Source of the DNA: Cephalopachus bancanus
Taxonomy: Eukaryota; Chordata; Mammalia; Primates; Tarsiidae
NCBI GenBank assembly: GCA_027257055.1
Contig: JAPVLO010000001.1
Location: forward strand, 13,911,501 to 13,975,500
Direction: 5' to 3'
Length of the DNA: 64,000 nt
The position numbers were made by a program, and so were the translations under genes. Position 1 is the stretch's first letter, and each line of letters starts with the position of its first letter. This document shows positions 44,031 through 55,643 of the stretch, one piece after another. The notes under the pieces were generated by a model. That model ran no database searches and was not told where the DNA came from. It saw only the letters and a list, made by a program, of their open reading frames with translations.

Positions 44031-44490
44031 TTGTTATTGTAGTTGGCCGGCTCTGAGGAGACAATGCCTAGCAGGGCTGCTTGCCTTCTCCAGAGAGCAT
44101 CCTCTCTGGGGGCCGGATCTCTGTAGTCCGGGCACCCTGGGTCCTGAATTCCTTCCTGTCCCCCCCAGGTGCCCATCACAGAGTCCAGGCTCCCCCCGCC
44201 CCCACCCCAGGACTCCTCAGGACCTGAAGATGTCCCACTGGTCAGTTTGTGCAGAGTAATCCAAAAATTCCTGAACACCACAACAGCTACGGTTGAGTAG
44301 CTCAGGGGGATACTCAGATCACCACCACCACGTCCTCACTCTGTCCCTGGATTAGACTCATACCACTGGCCTGTGTGGCGTGGCACTGCCTGCTTTATTG
44401 GGGGTCACCCTCCCACTCCTCCATGGGTGTCAAGACTGCCTGTGCGAACTTTCTGGGTCTACAGCCTTTGTTTTATTTTATTGTTTATTT
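44031..44490. other. Anonymous sequence
   Basis: Nothing recognised. Confidence 0.3.
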
Positions 44491-44781
44491 TATTTGGGGG
44501 GGAGTTGGGGACTCACTCTGTCACCCAGACTGGAGTGCAGTGGCACGCTCCTGGCCACTGCAGCCTCGAACTGCTGGGCTCTGGCGATCCTTCCGTCTCA
44601 GCCTTCCAAGTAGCCAGAACTATAGGCGCACACTACCCATGCCCGGCTAATTTTTGATTTATTGTAGAGATGAGGTCTTGCCAAGTTGCCCAGGTGGGTC
44701 TCGAACCCGTGGGCTCAGACAATCCATTTGCCTCCACCTCCCAAAGTCCTGGGATTACTGGCTGAGCCACCAAGCCCAGCC
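44491..44781 (-). mobile_element. Alu
   Basis: Antisense dimer with a TTTTATT-rich tail, ending 'GAGCCACCAAGCCCAGCC'. Confidence 0.95.
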
Positions 44782-45295
44782 TACGGCCTTTATTTTTTGT
44801 ACTCGGGGTCCCACAGGGATTGGCTCAATTCTGCTCCTGGAGGGGTCATCTGGGCTCAGCTCAGACCTGTCCCCCGTGACAACAGCCTCCACGACCAGCG
44901 GCCCCTGGAGACTCACCTTTCTCCCAGCAAAACTCAGGAGAGCAAGGAGTGTACTTGGGGTCCCTTGCGTCCCCATGGCCAGGTGATGGGTCATCTCTGT
45001 CCAGGGGCTTCAGCCATCACACAGTCCAGTGACCATGAGTCTAGTCCCCAGAACGAGTGATGACTTGAGAGCAGTGATCCAGCCTTTCCCGCACCCTAAA
45101 CCCTTCACGGCAGAAGAACGGCTCAACACACAAGAGACGGGCAGACTCACGTTTCATCGAAATCAAAGGTGGTGCCCATGTCGGACACTGCTGCAGCAAT
45201 TTGCCTTTGGGGGACTCTTTTTTTCTTCGAGGCAGCCACCAGCTGATGAAAACCGAGCTTCCTGACACTTGGTTCTGCATTCTTGTCTCCATTTT
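44782..45295. other. Anonymous sequence
   Basis: Short overlapping frames only; nothing recognised. Confidence 0.35.
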
Positions 45296-45587
45296 ATTTT
45301 ATTTTATCAAGTCAGGGTCTCACTCTGTCGCCCAGGCTGGTGTGCAGTGACTCAATCACAGCTCACTGCAGCCTCAAACACCTGAGCTCAGTTATCCTGC
45401 CTCTGCCTCTCAAGTAGCTGGAAATACGGCACAGGCCTGGTTTGTTTTTTTGTTTTTGCTTTTGTTTTGTAAAGATGAGGTCTCGCCCTGTTACCCAGGC
45501 TGGTCTCTAACTCCTGGGCTCAAGCAATCTTCCTGCCTTGGCCTCCCGAAGTGTTGGAATTGCGGGTGTGAGCACAGCACCTGGTCT
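45296..45587 (-). mobile_element. Older Alu
   Basis: Antisense dimer with (TTTTA)n tail, 'CAGGGTCTCACTCTGTCGCC' to 'GAGCACAGCACCTGG'. Diverged. Confidence 0.93.
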
Positions 45588-47134
45588 GTGTTGTCGAACC
45601 ACTGTCAGGGTCCTCAAAACTTCTGTCTCGTTCTCATTTCCCAACTCGGTGACAGGCCCGCAGTCCTGGGGGAGCAGGTGTCCCCAGCCAAGACACAACG
45701 CTAACTCAGCACTGCGGAGGGGAACTCAGGCACACAGCCAGTCCTGCCCAGGAGACTTTGGAGCCCGCGGTGCCCAGGTCCTCCCAACACGGGCACTCTG
45801 TGGCCTGTTCCATCGACTCTGACACTGTCTGATCCCCAGACCGCTCCTGACTCTTGGACACACAAAGAAAGCACTTCCCCACTGGGAACAGAGAGTCACC
45901 AGCACTCGAAGGTCCCCAGAATCCCGGTCACACCAAATGTTACTCCGGCTACTCTCCCTGACAGCTTCGCCAGCTAGGCAGAACACCCACCAGAAAAGTA
46001 AACCCTAAGAGTGCGTTTTATTTTCTCTTTCCTGTTTTCTCCTTTTGGCTTTTCCCCCCCAACAAAATAGCTCCTTGTTAGGAAAAGCAGGTCGTCAAGA
46101 CAGACAGGAGGGGAGTTGCATCTGACTTCACAAACGTGGCTGAGCCTTTCGGAATCTGCATTTAGACCGGCTGAGCCTTTTAGAATCGCCTGTCTCCCAG
46201 GAATTCCCAAAACAAGGCTGGCGAGGACTGATGCCCTTAGGTGGGTCTGCTGGACCTAGCTCCTGAGGGGCAGGGAGGCAGGGATGGGGTACAGGGTGCA
46301 GGGGCAAGGAGGCAGGGAGCCAGGCTCTCGCCCCTGAGCCAAGCTTCCTGCTTCCCCGTGCCTGCAGCAAGTCGTGCCCAGGGAGCGACCGGAGGCATCC
46401 ATCGCTCGGGGACGTGGCTCCTTCTCCCCATGGGAGCAGTGCACTAGCAGCTCTCGGAAGAGACACGACTTTTCTAGCATTCCTCCGGCCAGGCGTCCCG
46501 CCGGCCCTTTCTTCTCCCCAGAGCATTCAGTCGCTGTCAACGGTGCCAGGCCAGACCGGAGACCTGGCAGAGGCTGTCTTTTGTCTTGCTGGGACACTTC
46601 AAAGGAGCGCAATTATCCGATCATTCCTGGGAGCAATTAACATGTGAGGGACTCATTCCGCTTCAACCCTCCTCCTTCCATCTTTGCAGATCGCAAGGGG
46701 AATCGGGTAAGAGGTAAACAGGCTCAGGCTCGGGAGCCCTGCCAGAGGTAAGACGTACCCCGTGCGGTGTGAACTGGTCACACCAGACAGACATGAGGCT
46801 GGAACCATGCGCCTCTGCAGAAAGCGTTTGGGAGAGGAGCCCACCCAGGGTTCCGGCAGAGTCTGGAAAGCAGAGGACACGGCAGAGGAACTGAAACAAG
46901 GGCTGAAGGGTCAGGAACACCCCCCCCGCCATGTGAGTTTCAGTTCTGGTAATGGTCGATGGTTGATATTCCTGAGCATGAAAAGAGACACTCTTTGAGC
47001 TGCTCCTGGCATCACAGGATCCCTCTAGTATAGACTGCCTCTTCCTAAAATGGGAGAGTTGTCTGCATACAGAGAAGCCATCGTCCTCATGCTCTGAGTT
47101 GCCTGTTCCTCCAGGAAGTCCATGGAATAGGACG
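45588..47134. other. Anonymous sequence, the longest repeat-free block
   Basis: 1.55 kb without a recognised repeat, GC-rich at 46200-46600. Frames up to 196 codons (minus, 47253-46663) and 132 codons (minus, 46526-46128) have no recognised motif. A pyrimidine tract plus CAG at 46676-46689 followed by GTAAGAGG at 46707 could imitate a tiny exon, but this is weak. Confidence 0.4.
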
Positions 47135-47268
47135 GCTTCCTCACTTGATCTCGGGCCAAAGACGAAGAGATGGGTGGTCAAAGCCTTGCCTCCGAATGTC
47201 ACCTTACTTGGGAAGAGGGTCCTTGCAGATGCAACGAGTTGGCATGAAGTCACACTGGGGGTTTAGTC
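47135..47268 (+). mobile_element. MLT1-like LTR fragment
   Basis: 'CTCCGAATGTCACCTTACTTGG', 'GGTCCTTGCAGATGCAACGAG' and 'GGCATGAAGTCACACTGG' (parts) follow the MaLR order and resemble the fragment at 49014. Confidence 0.6.
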
Positions 47269-47269
47269 C

Positions 47270-47420
47270 GGTGACCTCGGGACAATCATGCCACCTCTCT
47301 GCCAAGGTGACACCATGTACCTCGTCTGGTCCTTGTAAGGGTTTAATGACATGGGACACACTACCCACGGAAGACGCCCTTGGTACAGAGCAGGCACTTA
47401 ATAAGCAGCCACTGCCAAGT
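47270..47420 (+). mobile_element. MIR SINE fragment
   Basis: 'ACCTCTCTGCCAAGG', 'TTGTAAGGGTTTAATGACATG' and 'GGTACAGAGCAGGCACTTAATAAGC' (parts) fit the 3' half of MIR. Confidence 0.55.
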
Positions 47421-47990
47421 GCACTGGTGAGTCTGAAAATGTGCCTTGCTTGCATGGAAGGCTGGCAGAGCGGAAGGAAATCTGGCCCGCTTGCAAGCAC
47501 CGAATGAGTTTGGCTCTAGGAGAAAATACAGCTCATCCTCATTCAATGGTTCCTGAAATGCAATTTCAACAGAGGGTTGGGGCGCTGGTTGGAGGTGACC
47601 GCCTTATTCATTCGGGTGTCCCTAGAAGAAGGAGAAGGAACAGGCCTCATTTAGGAAGATGGCTCTTTCCCGCTGGGCGGTCATACCAAAGACCCTCTTC
47701 CCCAACTTTCCCTTCAGAGGACAGACATCACAGCCGCCTGACAGGGTAGCTACTGCAGGTTATCTCTAAGCAGAAAGTCCCTCGGTTTCCTGAACCTCTT
47801 TCTCACCCTCATTCAGGCGCTAGGATGGCATTACCTCACTCTGCTCTGAAACACCAGCTTATCCCTGGCACCAGCTCCAAACAGAAGCAGCTTTCAGAGG
47901 GGAAGGGTGCTTGACTCAAGAGCTGAACTTTCCCAAATCATAGTCCCTTTCCTGAAACTATGAAGCGATTAGGCGAGTTCTTCACTATTT
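47421..47990. other. Anonymous sequence
   Basis: Nothing recognised. Confidence 0.3.
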
Positions 47991-47992
47991 TC

Positions 47993-48048
<56 letters not shown>

Positions 48049-48340
48049 TTTCTTTCCTTCTTTTCTTTCTTTCTTTCTTTCTTGACGCCCAGGCTGGAGG
48101 GCAGTGGCACGCTCATGGCCACCACAGCCTTGACCTGCTAGGCTCAGGTGATCCTTCTGCCTTAGTCTTTCCAGTAGCTGGAATTACAGGTATGTGCTAC
48201 ACACCTGGCTAGTTTTTTTATTTATTGTAAAGGTCTCGCCAAATTGCCCAGGCTGGTCTCAAACCCCTGGACTCAGGCAAACCTCTCGCCTTGGCCTCCC
48301 AAAGTGCTAGGATTATAGGCGTGCGCCACTGAGCCCGGTC
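47991..48340 (-). mobile_element. Alu with long TTTC tail repeat
   Basis: A (TTTC)n microsatellite (47991-48083) takes the place of the poly-T tail, followed by a diverged antisense Alu ending 'CCACTGAGCCCGGTC'. Similar CTTCACTATTTTCT / CTCCACTGTTTTCT words on the two sides suggest a target duplication. Confidence 0.93.
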
Positions 48341-48344
48341 TTCT

Positions 48345-49013
48345 CCACTGTTTTCTACCGAAATAATTGGGCGTTTAGTGGTAACAGCAAGAAGGGAACT
48401 GGCGTCTTGTGATCACAGCATGGAAGTGTTATGTATTCTGTCTTCCACGTTGCATCTCACTATGTGGACATGCTACCTTCAGCTCATCCCTGGGGTAAGC
48501 CAAAACCCCTTGGCCTTTCATCAAAAGACAACCAAAGGCCATTCCTCGGCTGACAGGTCGTGAATAATAAATGGAACCATTATTTTGAAAGGTTTCAAAT
48601 TCTGAAGAGCAGGAAGATTGTTTTGGAAAATCTGTAGCAGAGAATCGTATAATTATAACTGAGACATGCATGGTGCTCCGTCCAAACTCATCTTCAGAGC
48701 GAATGCGGTCTCCTAACAAGAACTCTCCTCCAGAAAGGGACAGTCTGCAAATAAATGCATGCATTTCCTGTCCGGTTAAAAATAAACCTGCAGACATCGG
48801 AAAGCAGCTCGGAATCCTTCCTGACAATAAAAACAAACCCGTCCGTGTCACGGGGCCAAGGCTTTGACGTTTCAGAAATCATTCTGGTGAAAAATAAACA
48901 CAACCTGTAACATGAGCTATTGTTAGAACCCCTTTGATAAAGAGGCCTCAAGTAAAGAACTCTCCAGTCCACTTGCTGAAACGAAGCCACTGGACTTGGA
49001 CGTTGTTAAAAGT
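48345..49013. other. Anonymous sequence
   Basis: A 140-codon minus frame (48851-48429) has no recognised motif. Nothing else stands out. Confidence 0.35.
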
Positions 49014-49215
49014 TGAGTCGTTTTCCCCCGAAAGGGTGCCAAAATCCCAACCCCCAGTACCTCCGAATGTCACCTCACTTGGGAAGAGGGTCATTGCAGA
49101 TGCAATTAGTTAGGATGAGGTCACACTGGAGTGGAGTGGACACCTAATCCAACTTGACTATAGGCTTTAGAACAAGAGGAAAATGTCACATGAAGACATT
49201 GACACGCAGGAAGAC
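49014..49215 (+). mobile_element. MLT1-like LTR fragment
   Basis: 'CCAACCCCCAGTACCTCCG', 'GGTCATTGCAGATGCAATTAG', 'GATGAGGTCACACTGGAG' and 'CACCTAATCCAACTTGAC' follow the MaLR order. Confidence 0.65.
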
Positions 49216-50290
49216 AGGTGTGAAGACCAGTGTCACCAAGTCTCTAGGCAGAAGACGGAAGGCAGCCCTTGAACATTTTTGGCGGATGCGCTTTGGGTTT
49301 TTCCAAGCCAGGGTTGGGTGGGCAGGGAGGAAGGAGAGAGGAGCTTCTGCAAGAGACGCGGCCGGCAGCATCTCTCTCGCAACATCTCCTGAGCCTCTGC
49401 AAATCCTGCTGCCTGGAACACAGTTAGCCCTGCGTGACCGAGACATCCAGGACTGCATCGCTGCCAACCTTCCGGGCGTCCTTAGCTCCTGGCAGCATCT
49501 GGATTTCAGTGCAGTTGTCACTGAATCACCCCCGAGATGGTGAGCTCTTCTGCAAGAGCCCTGGGCGTCTTGTCTTCCTTCTCATTTGTTCGCCTCCAAA
49601 CAATCGGCACAAAGGACGCTAAACCTCTCCCACCTCTGTCTACCTTCCCCTCTCCTCCCCCATCTCCCCACCTTGGGCAATCTTGGCTGCATCCTGTGTT
49701 CCATCCACTCCAGGGACACCACCAGGAAGAAGCACATTCGCGAGGACGGATGTCTTGGTCCTTAACTCAATCAGAGTCACCCATCATCCACCCCACCCCT
49801 TTGTTGCTACTTCGAAAAGTCTTATTGACTTGTTTGTTTGTTTGTTTCTATTTGTAAGTAACATGGGTCAGGCTGGATAAGCTCAGGTGTGCCCTTTAAT
49901 AAATTAGATATATTTCTGCTCTGTCATTTCATAATTGAACAAGGTCTGGCTGAAGTTAACTTTGGCCCATCTATGCCTAATCTTACCCAATCCTAGCCAC
50001 AGAACAGGTGATATGTGGAAAATAAAAACAGTGAATTAAAAGAATGCTTCAAACAGTATTAAGGCACCCCTCCACCCACCCACACACACACAAACACACA
50101 CAAATACTCACCACTATAGGTCGCTTGAAACTGCAGGTATAAGGAAGCACTTGGAGAGTCATCTCATAAGGAGACCTTTGTAGAAAATCTATCACAAATC
50201 ATGTATTTCATTTCCCTACAAACCTTCATGTCAAATCTGTGCCCCAACTCCAGCGCATGTATTGAAATGGAGGGACCCTTCACGTTTTGG
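49216..50290. other. Anonymous sequence
   Basis: About 1.1 kb. A short CA-rich run lies at 50079-50104. Frames of 60-129 codons lack recognised motifs. Confidence 0.35.
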
Positions 50291-50296
50291 GCAGAT

Positions 50297-50587
50297 TTTT
50301 TTTTTTTTGAGTTGGAGTCTCACTCTGTCACCCAGACTGGAGTGCTCTGGCCTACTTCTGGCCACCATAGCCTCGACCTGCTGGGCTCCGGCGATCCTTC
50401 TGCCTCAGTCTTCCAAGTAGCCTGAACTACAGGCACGCGCTACCACACCCAGCATATTTTTAATTTATTGTAAAGACGAGGTCTCGCCAAGTTGCCTGGG
50501 CGGGTCTCGAACCTGTGGGCTCAGGCAATCCATTCATCTCAGCCTTCCAAAGTGCTGGGATGACAGGCTGAGCCACCGAGCCCGGTC
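50297..50587 (-). mobile_element. Alu (first of an adjacent pair)
   Basis: Antisense lineage Alu ending 'GAGCCACCGAGCCCGGTC'. The flank CAGATTTTT before it recurs directly after it. Confidence 0.95.
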
Positions 50588-50589
50588 AG

Positions 50590-50866
50590 ATTTTTTTTTT
50601 TGAGTCACCCAAGCTGGAGTGCAGTGGCACGCTCACGGCCACCTCAGCCTCGACCTTGTGGGCTCAGGCAATTCTTCAGACTCACCCTTCTGAGTAGCTG
50701 GAACGACAGGTGTGTGCCACCAATCCCAGCTAATTTTTTGATTTATTGTAGAAACAAGGTCTCGCCACATTGCCCAGGCTGGTCTTGAACACCTGGGCTC
50801 AGGCAATCCTCTCACCTCCACCTCCCAAAGTACTGGGATTATAGGCCTGAGCCACCGTGCCCAGCC
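50590..50866 (-). mobile_element. Alu (second of an adjacent pair)
   Basis: Antisense Alu with a small deletion at the tail side ('GAGTCACCCAAGCTGGAG'), ending 'GAGCCACCGTGCCCAGCCC'. Confidence 0.94.
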
Positions 50867-51608
50867 CGATCTCAATCGTGGTCTTGTTTCTGAATTATTT
50901 CGTTCATAACACAAGTCTTCGGGCTCCAATGTATGTAGATCAGAGGGCTACAGCAAACAGCTGGCACTGAGAAAGATGTGATCAAGGGGTGCTTTACCTG
51001 GGTGGAGGCAGGGTTTAGGAAAACCAGTCATGTTTAGTTCACTAGCCCAGGGCTCAACAGCCTTAAGACCGCATGGGTGGCGGGTGAGGGGTGCCCAGGT
51101 CCCCAGAGGGCAGCCCCATGGCTTGAGAGGGCTCAGTGGCCAAAGTGGTGGCATCCAGCAGAGAATACAGCACCCTGTCAGCACCCAAACAGGAAGTCTA
51201 GAAGAAATACCTCACCCATCCTCCTCGTCCTCCTGCCGTGGCCTCCGTTGGCCAGATCTCACAGGAGTCAGGGAGTGAGGGTGTCTGCTGACGGACTTCA
51301 TGGGCGAGCCTTCTGATATACAGGAAGAGGCTGGTGCTGGGCCTGCAGGGGACTCCTTTCTAAAATCTCCAATTATCTGCAGAATGAGACACTGGCTGCA
51401 GCCGGGACTCACAGTGGACATTTTCCTTTGACTTTGGGCATTGTGAGCTTCTTGGGTACAGTCTATGACTCTCTACACTGAATACCACTCAGTAAACCAC
51501 AGGACTCCAGGAAATCACAGAGGCATGACTCTGAGTAAAAGGGGGCATCCAAGTGGGCAGGGCGTGAATGTGTCTCCCCCCTGGCGTGAGGGCAGGTATG
51601 CGCGGGGA
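50867..51608. other. Anonymous sequence
   Basis: No repeat or gene recognised. Confidence 0.35.
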
Positions 51609-52430
51609 TGTTGGGAGCTGGCCACGGAGGCCCACTGAGCGTTAGGGATCAGGAAGGGCCGTTGACCTGAGACCACTAGGATGCGTTCGGGAGCTATTGA
51701 CCCCATTTCCTCCCCCTCTCTACTCAGCACTAACCAGATTAAGCTCCTGTAAGCTCAAAGCATAGAAACTCTGAGATCGGGACAAACACAAGTTAACTTT
51801 AGAAGCTCATTGCTCCCATTCTTCCACAAACTGCAGTTTTGGCTTTCATACAGCTTATCATTCAAACTCATGTCGCATCTAAGAGCCTTAGTATTGGTCA
51901 CAGGCTTCTGGGTCATGATCTTAGGATTTATTGAAGTTGAATAAGGTGTAAATGGTAGAATACAGTTTTAGAAGACAGCCATTTTGTTGAAAGAATGCGG
52001 CTGGGTTACTTGCAGGTAGCCCACTGTGAACTTTGGACTGGGCCACATTCCAAACATTCTGGGATGGGCCACTTTCGTTTGTAAAGTAAATACTTAAGCT
52101 TCTATAGCTTAGGATGAAAAAGGTTTATTGAATATGTCAGTCATGGATTAGGTTATCCTTTGTTATGGGATTTTAAGATTATCATATGAAAAGGGTTTAA
52201 AGGCAATCATTGATTAAGTTTTCATGGATTCAGGTTTCTGGTGGGTGGGGGACGCCCCTCCCACATCTGGCTTTGTGTATAAAAGACCTGTTGTAATTCC
52301 CAATAATACATATCACTTCTGCACTAGACTGGAGTCCAGTCTCTTTCTTTCTCTCTTCTTCCTCCCAATCACCGACGCCGTCTCCATCTTTGGGGTACCC
52401 TAAACCCAGCTGGAGCTGGTCTCCGGCACA
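51609..52430 (+). mobile_element. Solo LTR, class II (ERVK/IAP-like), second copy
   Basis: Starts TGTTGGGAGCTGGCC and ends near CTCCGGCACA, about 820 bp. It has TATAAAAG (52278-52285) followed by a CT-rich R/U5. Its first 35 bp resemble the LTR at 11787 (shared TGTTGGGAGC, GGAGGCCC), but the bodies differ, so the two are related subfamilies. No convincing 6-bp duplication was found and the 3' border may be off by a few bases. No internal viral sequence adjoins it. Confidence 0.7.
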
Positions 52431-52814
52431 GGGCCCAGGAAGGAGCAGGTGAGCCAGCTTGCCCTTCAGGCCTTGCTGGGCTGGAGGTGATGAAGAGAGC
52501 AGGAGACCCTGCTCACAGGTGCATGGCACACTGGAGGCGGGGAACAGCGGGCTCTGGGGAGCCCCTGGGATACCACAATCCCGCCATCATCCAAGGGACG
52601 GCTGGCTGGGCCTCGGTGTCCCCTGGTGCTCCACCACTGCAGTCTCACGCAGGCGACTGGTCAAGCTCTCCAGATTTTCCTCATGGCTCCCTCACGGTGG
52701 CCGCCCACTCTCACCAGTCCTTTTGCTTCTCAAAAAAGTATGTCTTAGTCCAGAAAAAAGGAAGAAAATTAGTGTATGGGCTCATCTGTAAGGAGAGGCA
52801 CAGAGACTTGATTT
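52431..52814. other. Anonymous sequence
   Basis: Frames of about 110 codons on + without a known motif. Confidence 0.3.
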
Positions 52815-52829
52815 GAAAGTACACAAATG

Positions 52830-53115
52830 GCCGGGCTCGGTGGCTCAGCCTGTAATCCCGCGCCTTTGGGAGGCTGAGGTGAGTGAATTGCCTGAGCCCG
52901 CAGGTTTGAGACCCACCTGGGCAGCGAGACCTCATCTCTACAATAAATCAAAAAATCAGCCGGGCGTGGTAGCGCATGCCTGTAATTCCAGCTACTTGGA
53001 AGACTGAGGCAGAAGGATCGCCGGAGCCCAGCGGGTCGAGGCTGTGGTGGCCGAGAGTGGCCACTGCACTCCAGTCTGGGCAACAGAGAAAGACTCCAAC
53101 TCAGAAAAAAAAAAA
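52830..53115 (+). mobile_element. Alu, lineage type
   Basis: Flanked by GAAAGTACACAAATG (52815-52829 and 53116-53130), a perfect 15-bp duplication. Close to the lineage consensus. Confidence 0.97.
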
Positions 53116-53149
53116 GAAAGTACACAAATGTCTACTGGAAGAGAGGGAG

Positions 53150-53735
53150 AAGCTCACAGCCCATCTGGGATTTCAGCCTGGACAGGACCCAGGCTCAGTA
53201 AACAGCATCCATTCCATCTGAAAGCTCAACTTTGGCAGGACCAGACTCAGTAAACAGCACCCAGCTCATCTGGGATCTCAGCCCAGGTAGGACCCAGGCT
53301 CAGTAAACAACATCCAGCACACCTGGGAGCTCAGCCCAGGCAGGACTGAGGCTCAGTAAACAGCACCCAACTCATCTGGGAGTTCAGCTCAGGCAGGACC
53401 TAGGCTCGGTAAATAACACCCAGCTCGTCTGGGAGCTCAGCCCAGGCAGGACCCAAGCTCAGTAAACAGCATCCAGCCCATCTGGAAGCTCAACTTAGGC
53501 AGAATCCTGGCTGAGTAAACAACACCCAACCCATCTGGGAACTCAGCCCAGGCAGGACTCAGGCTCAGTGAACAGCATCCAATGCATCTAGGAGCTCAGC
53601 TTAGGCAGGACCTGGGCTCAGTAAATAACACCCAGCTTGTCTGGGACCTCCACTTGGGCAGGACTCAGGCTCAGCAAATGAGATGCAGCCCATCTGGAAG
53701 CTCCGCCCTGGCAGGACCCAGGCTCAGCACTGTCA
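53150..53735 (+). repeat. 53-bp minisatellite, 11 units
   Basis: Successive GTAAACA-type cores start at 53198, 53250, 53303, 53356, 53409, 53462, 53515, 53568, 53621, 53674 and 53727, a 53-bp period (first step 52). Each unit runs GGCAGGACCCAGGCTCA, then the core, then CA(T/C)CTGGGA(G/A)CTCAGCCC. Six units have exact GTAAACA and two have GTAAATA. The other three are GTGAACA, GCAAATG and GCACTGT. Period 53 is not a multiple of three, so frames do not repeat. Confidence 0.97.
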
Positions 53736-53920
53736 GGGCGGCCTTGGGGGAAGCGGGCCTGCTCCTTGGGGCAGACTGGTCTGTCACACACACGGGGAGG
53801 AGCAGAAACACCGGCTGCTGCCACTCGGTCCGCATCTGCAAGACCCAGGAAAGCGAGAGACGGAAAAGGAGGGCGGGGAGCCCCGGCAGGTTCCGCTTCG
53901 TTTCGTTTCTGCCTTTCCTT

Positions 53921-54204
53921 CTTTTGAGTTGGAGTCTCACTCTGTCGCCCAGACTGGTGTGCAGTGGCACGCTCCCGGCCACCACAGCCTCGACCTGCTG
54001 GGCTCCACGCTCTTTCTGCCTCAGCCTTCCAAGTAGCCCGAACTACGGGCGTGCGCTACCACGCCCGGCTAGTTTTTTATTTTATTGTAGAGATGAGGTC
54101 TCGCCAAGTTGCCCGGGCGGGTCTCGAACCCGCGGGCTCAGGCAATCCCCTCGTCTCGGCCTCCCAGAGAGCTGGGATGACAGACTGAGCCACCGAGCCC
54201 AGCT
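53921..54204 (-). mobile_element. Alu, lineage type
   Basis: Antisense Alu from 'GAGTTGGAGTCTCACTC' to 'GAGCCACCGAGCCCAGC'. Confidence 0.95.
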
Positions 54205-54298
54205 GGGACTTCATTTTATGTCAGTGAAGTTGGCCAAGTATGTAAAGCGTTGATAACACTGTGAAGAGACGTGCTTCTGCTCCTCTCGTGGGCATCTA

Positions 54299-54871
54299 CG
54301 AGGTCCAGCAAAGAGGGTCATGAACCGTCCCAGAAAAAGGGCTCCACACCTCATCGCCGGACTTCACTACGGTCACCTTCGAAGTCCTCCCCTTGGGAAG
54401 CTACGCATTGACGCCGGCAGCTAGTCCTCCCGCCAAAGCAGTTTGGGAACTCTTTTCCCGGAAAGGCCATCAGAGCCGTCATTATTTGTTGCGGTCTGAC
54501 AATTAAGATCGCACACTTGCCACTGTGCTTACCTTGGAAACACCGTACAAATAACCATATTGAACCCCCTCCTTACTCACCTGATCTGTCCCCCAAGGCC
54601 TTTTTCTTTACATGAAGATAAAGGAAATATTGAAAGGAGGACATTTGATGACATTCAGGACATCAAGGGCAATTGGACGTCGGCCAACGATGGCTCTGAT
54701 GGCCATTCCAGAAAAAGAGTTCCAAAATTGCTCTGATGGATGGCCTAGGCCCGGGCGTCGGTGCATAGCTTCCCAAGGGGAGGACTTCGAAGACGATCCT
54801 AGTGATATTCCACTATGAGGTACAGAACACTTTTTCTAGGACGAGTTAGCGGGCTCAACTGTCGGACCACG
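54299..54871 (+). mobile_element. Mariner-derived element with long inverted arms, copy 3
   Basis: 573 bp between TA dinucleotides (54297-54298 and 54872-54873). Same plan as 7556-8122: an antisense 3' arm (54299-54490), an internal terminal-repeat-like 'GTCTGACAATTAAG' (54494-54507), a short centre, and the sense 3' arm (about 54690-54871) with 'ALMAIPEKEFQNC'. Its left border CATCTACGAGGTC is identical to that at 40663. Confidence 0.88.
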
Positions 54872-54873
54872 TA

Positions 54874-55631
54874 TGGTGACCCTTTACCAGTATATGATGT
54901 GAGCATATCATGGCAGATGGCCAGGACCATGAATCCTCTCTTCTCTCTCTGCCTGGGTCCCCAACCCTTTGCAGAGTGTCCTATGCAGCCCCTCCCCCAC
55001 CTCCCAAGAGGTAGAGTCTGTTGCTTTACACCCTGAATCTGAGCTTGGCCTGTGATCACCGCAGCCAGGGGAACAGCCACGCATGTGACATCCACAGAGA
55101 ATAGCGCTAACGCATTGAGGCATCTCTCTGGCTGCGCTTGAGAGCTCCGTGACCTCGCCATGGGAGTGGGCTAGCCCGCAGCGGGACTCCATGGAAATGG
55201 GCTAGCCTCTGGAAGGATGAGTGACAAGCGTCTCCCTCCCCGCAGCGAACCCCGGACAGGTTGTCAACCATCTGTCGACTACGGGTGCCGAAATGATCCC
55301 CGCCAACACCCACAGAGCCGTCCCCGGGGTGCCCTGCCCAAATCGCCCACCAACACCCCCAGAATTGCCAGCAAAGAAGCCGGCTCAAGTCACGTTTGGG
55401 TTGGTCTGTTCTTCAGCCAAAGCTGAGACAGACGTTCTCTCTCACGCTCGCCTTGGTGACACAAAGGTCAGGTGATGGACACAATGTCAGAGAGAAAGAG
55501 AACTCGAAGCGCCGGGAACATGACTCGGCCCTCCACGTCCCCAGGTGGTCCAGGGCACAGGGACACGCTGGGATGTGTCACAAGTCGTACTTTTAATTTG
55601 GAGGGTCTGGAAGGATGGGTCTCCACTTTGG
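54874..55631. other. Anonymous sequence
   Basis: Part of 54950-55200 may be an old LTR that I cannot name. Frames of 60-120 codons on both strands lack motifs. Confidence 0.35.
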
Positions 55632-55643
55632 AAATGAGTTTCA

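Noticed and set aside
43735..44281. Open frames of 172-174 codons on both strands
   Set aside because: Produced by the GT/CT microsatellite; Cys-Val and Thr-His repeats only.
46676..46715. Micro-exon suggested by a pyrimidine-rich CAG and a nearby GTAAGAGG
   Set aside because: Such pairs are common by chance; there is no coding continuity or flanking exon.
51609..52430. 6-bp target duplication for the second class II LTR
   Set aside because: The bases beside the proposed ends (CGGGGA and GGGCCC or CAGGGC) do not match convincingly.
53150..53735. CRISPR-like array (regular repeats)
   Set aside because: Units are contiguous 53-bp tandem repeats without unique spacers, in primate DNA.
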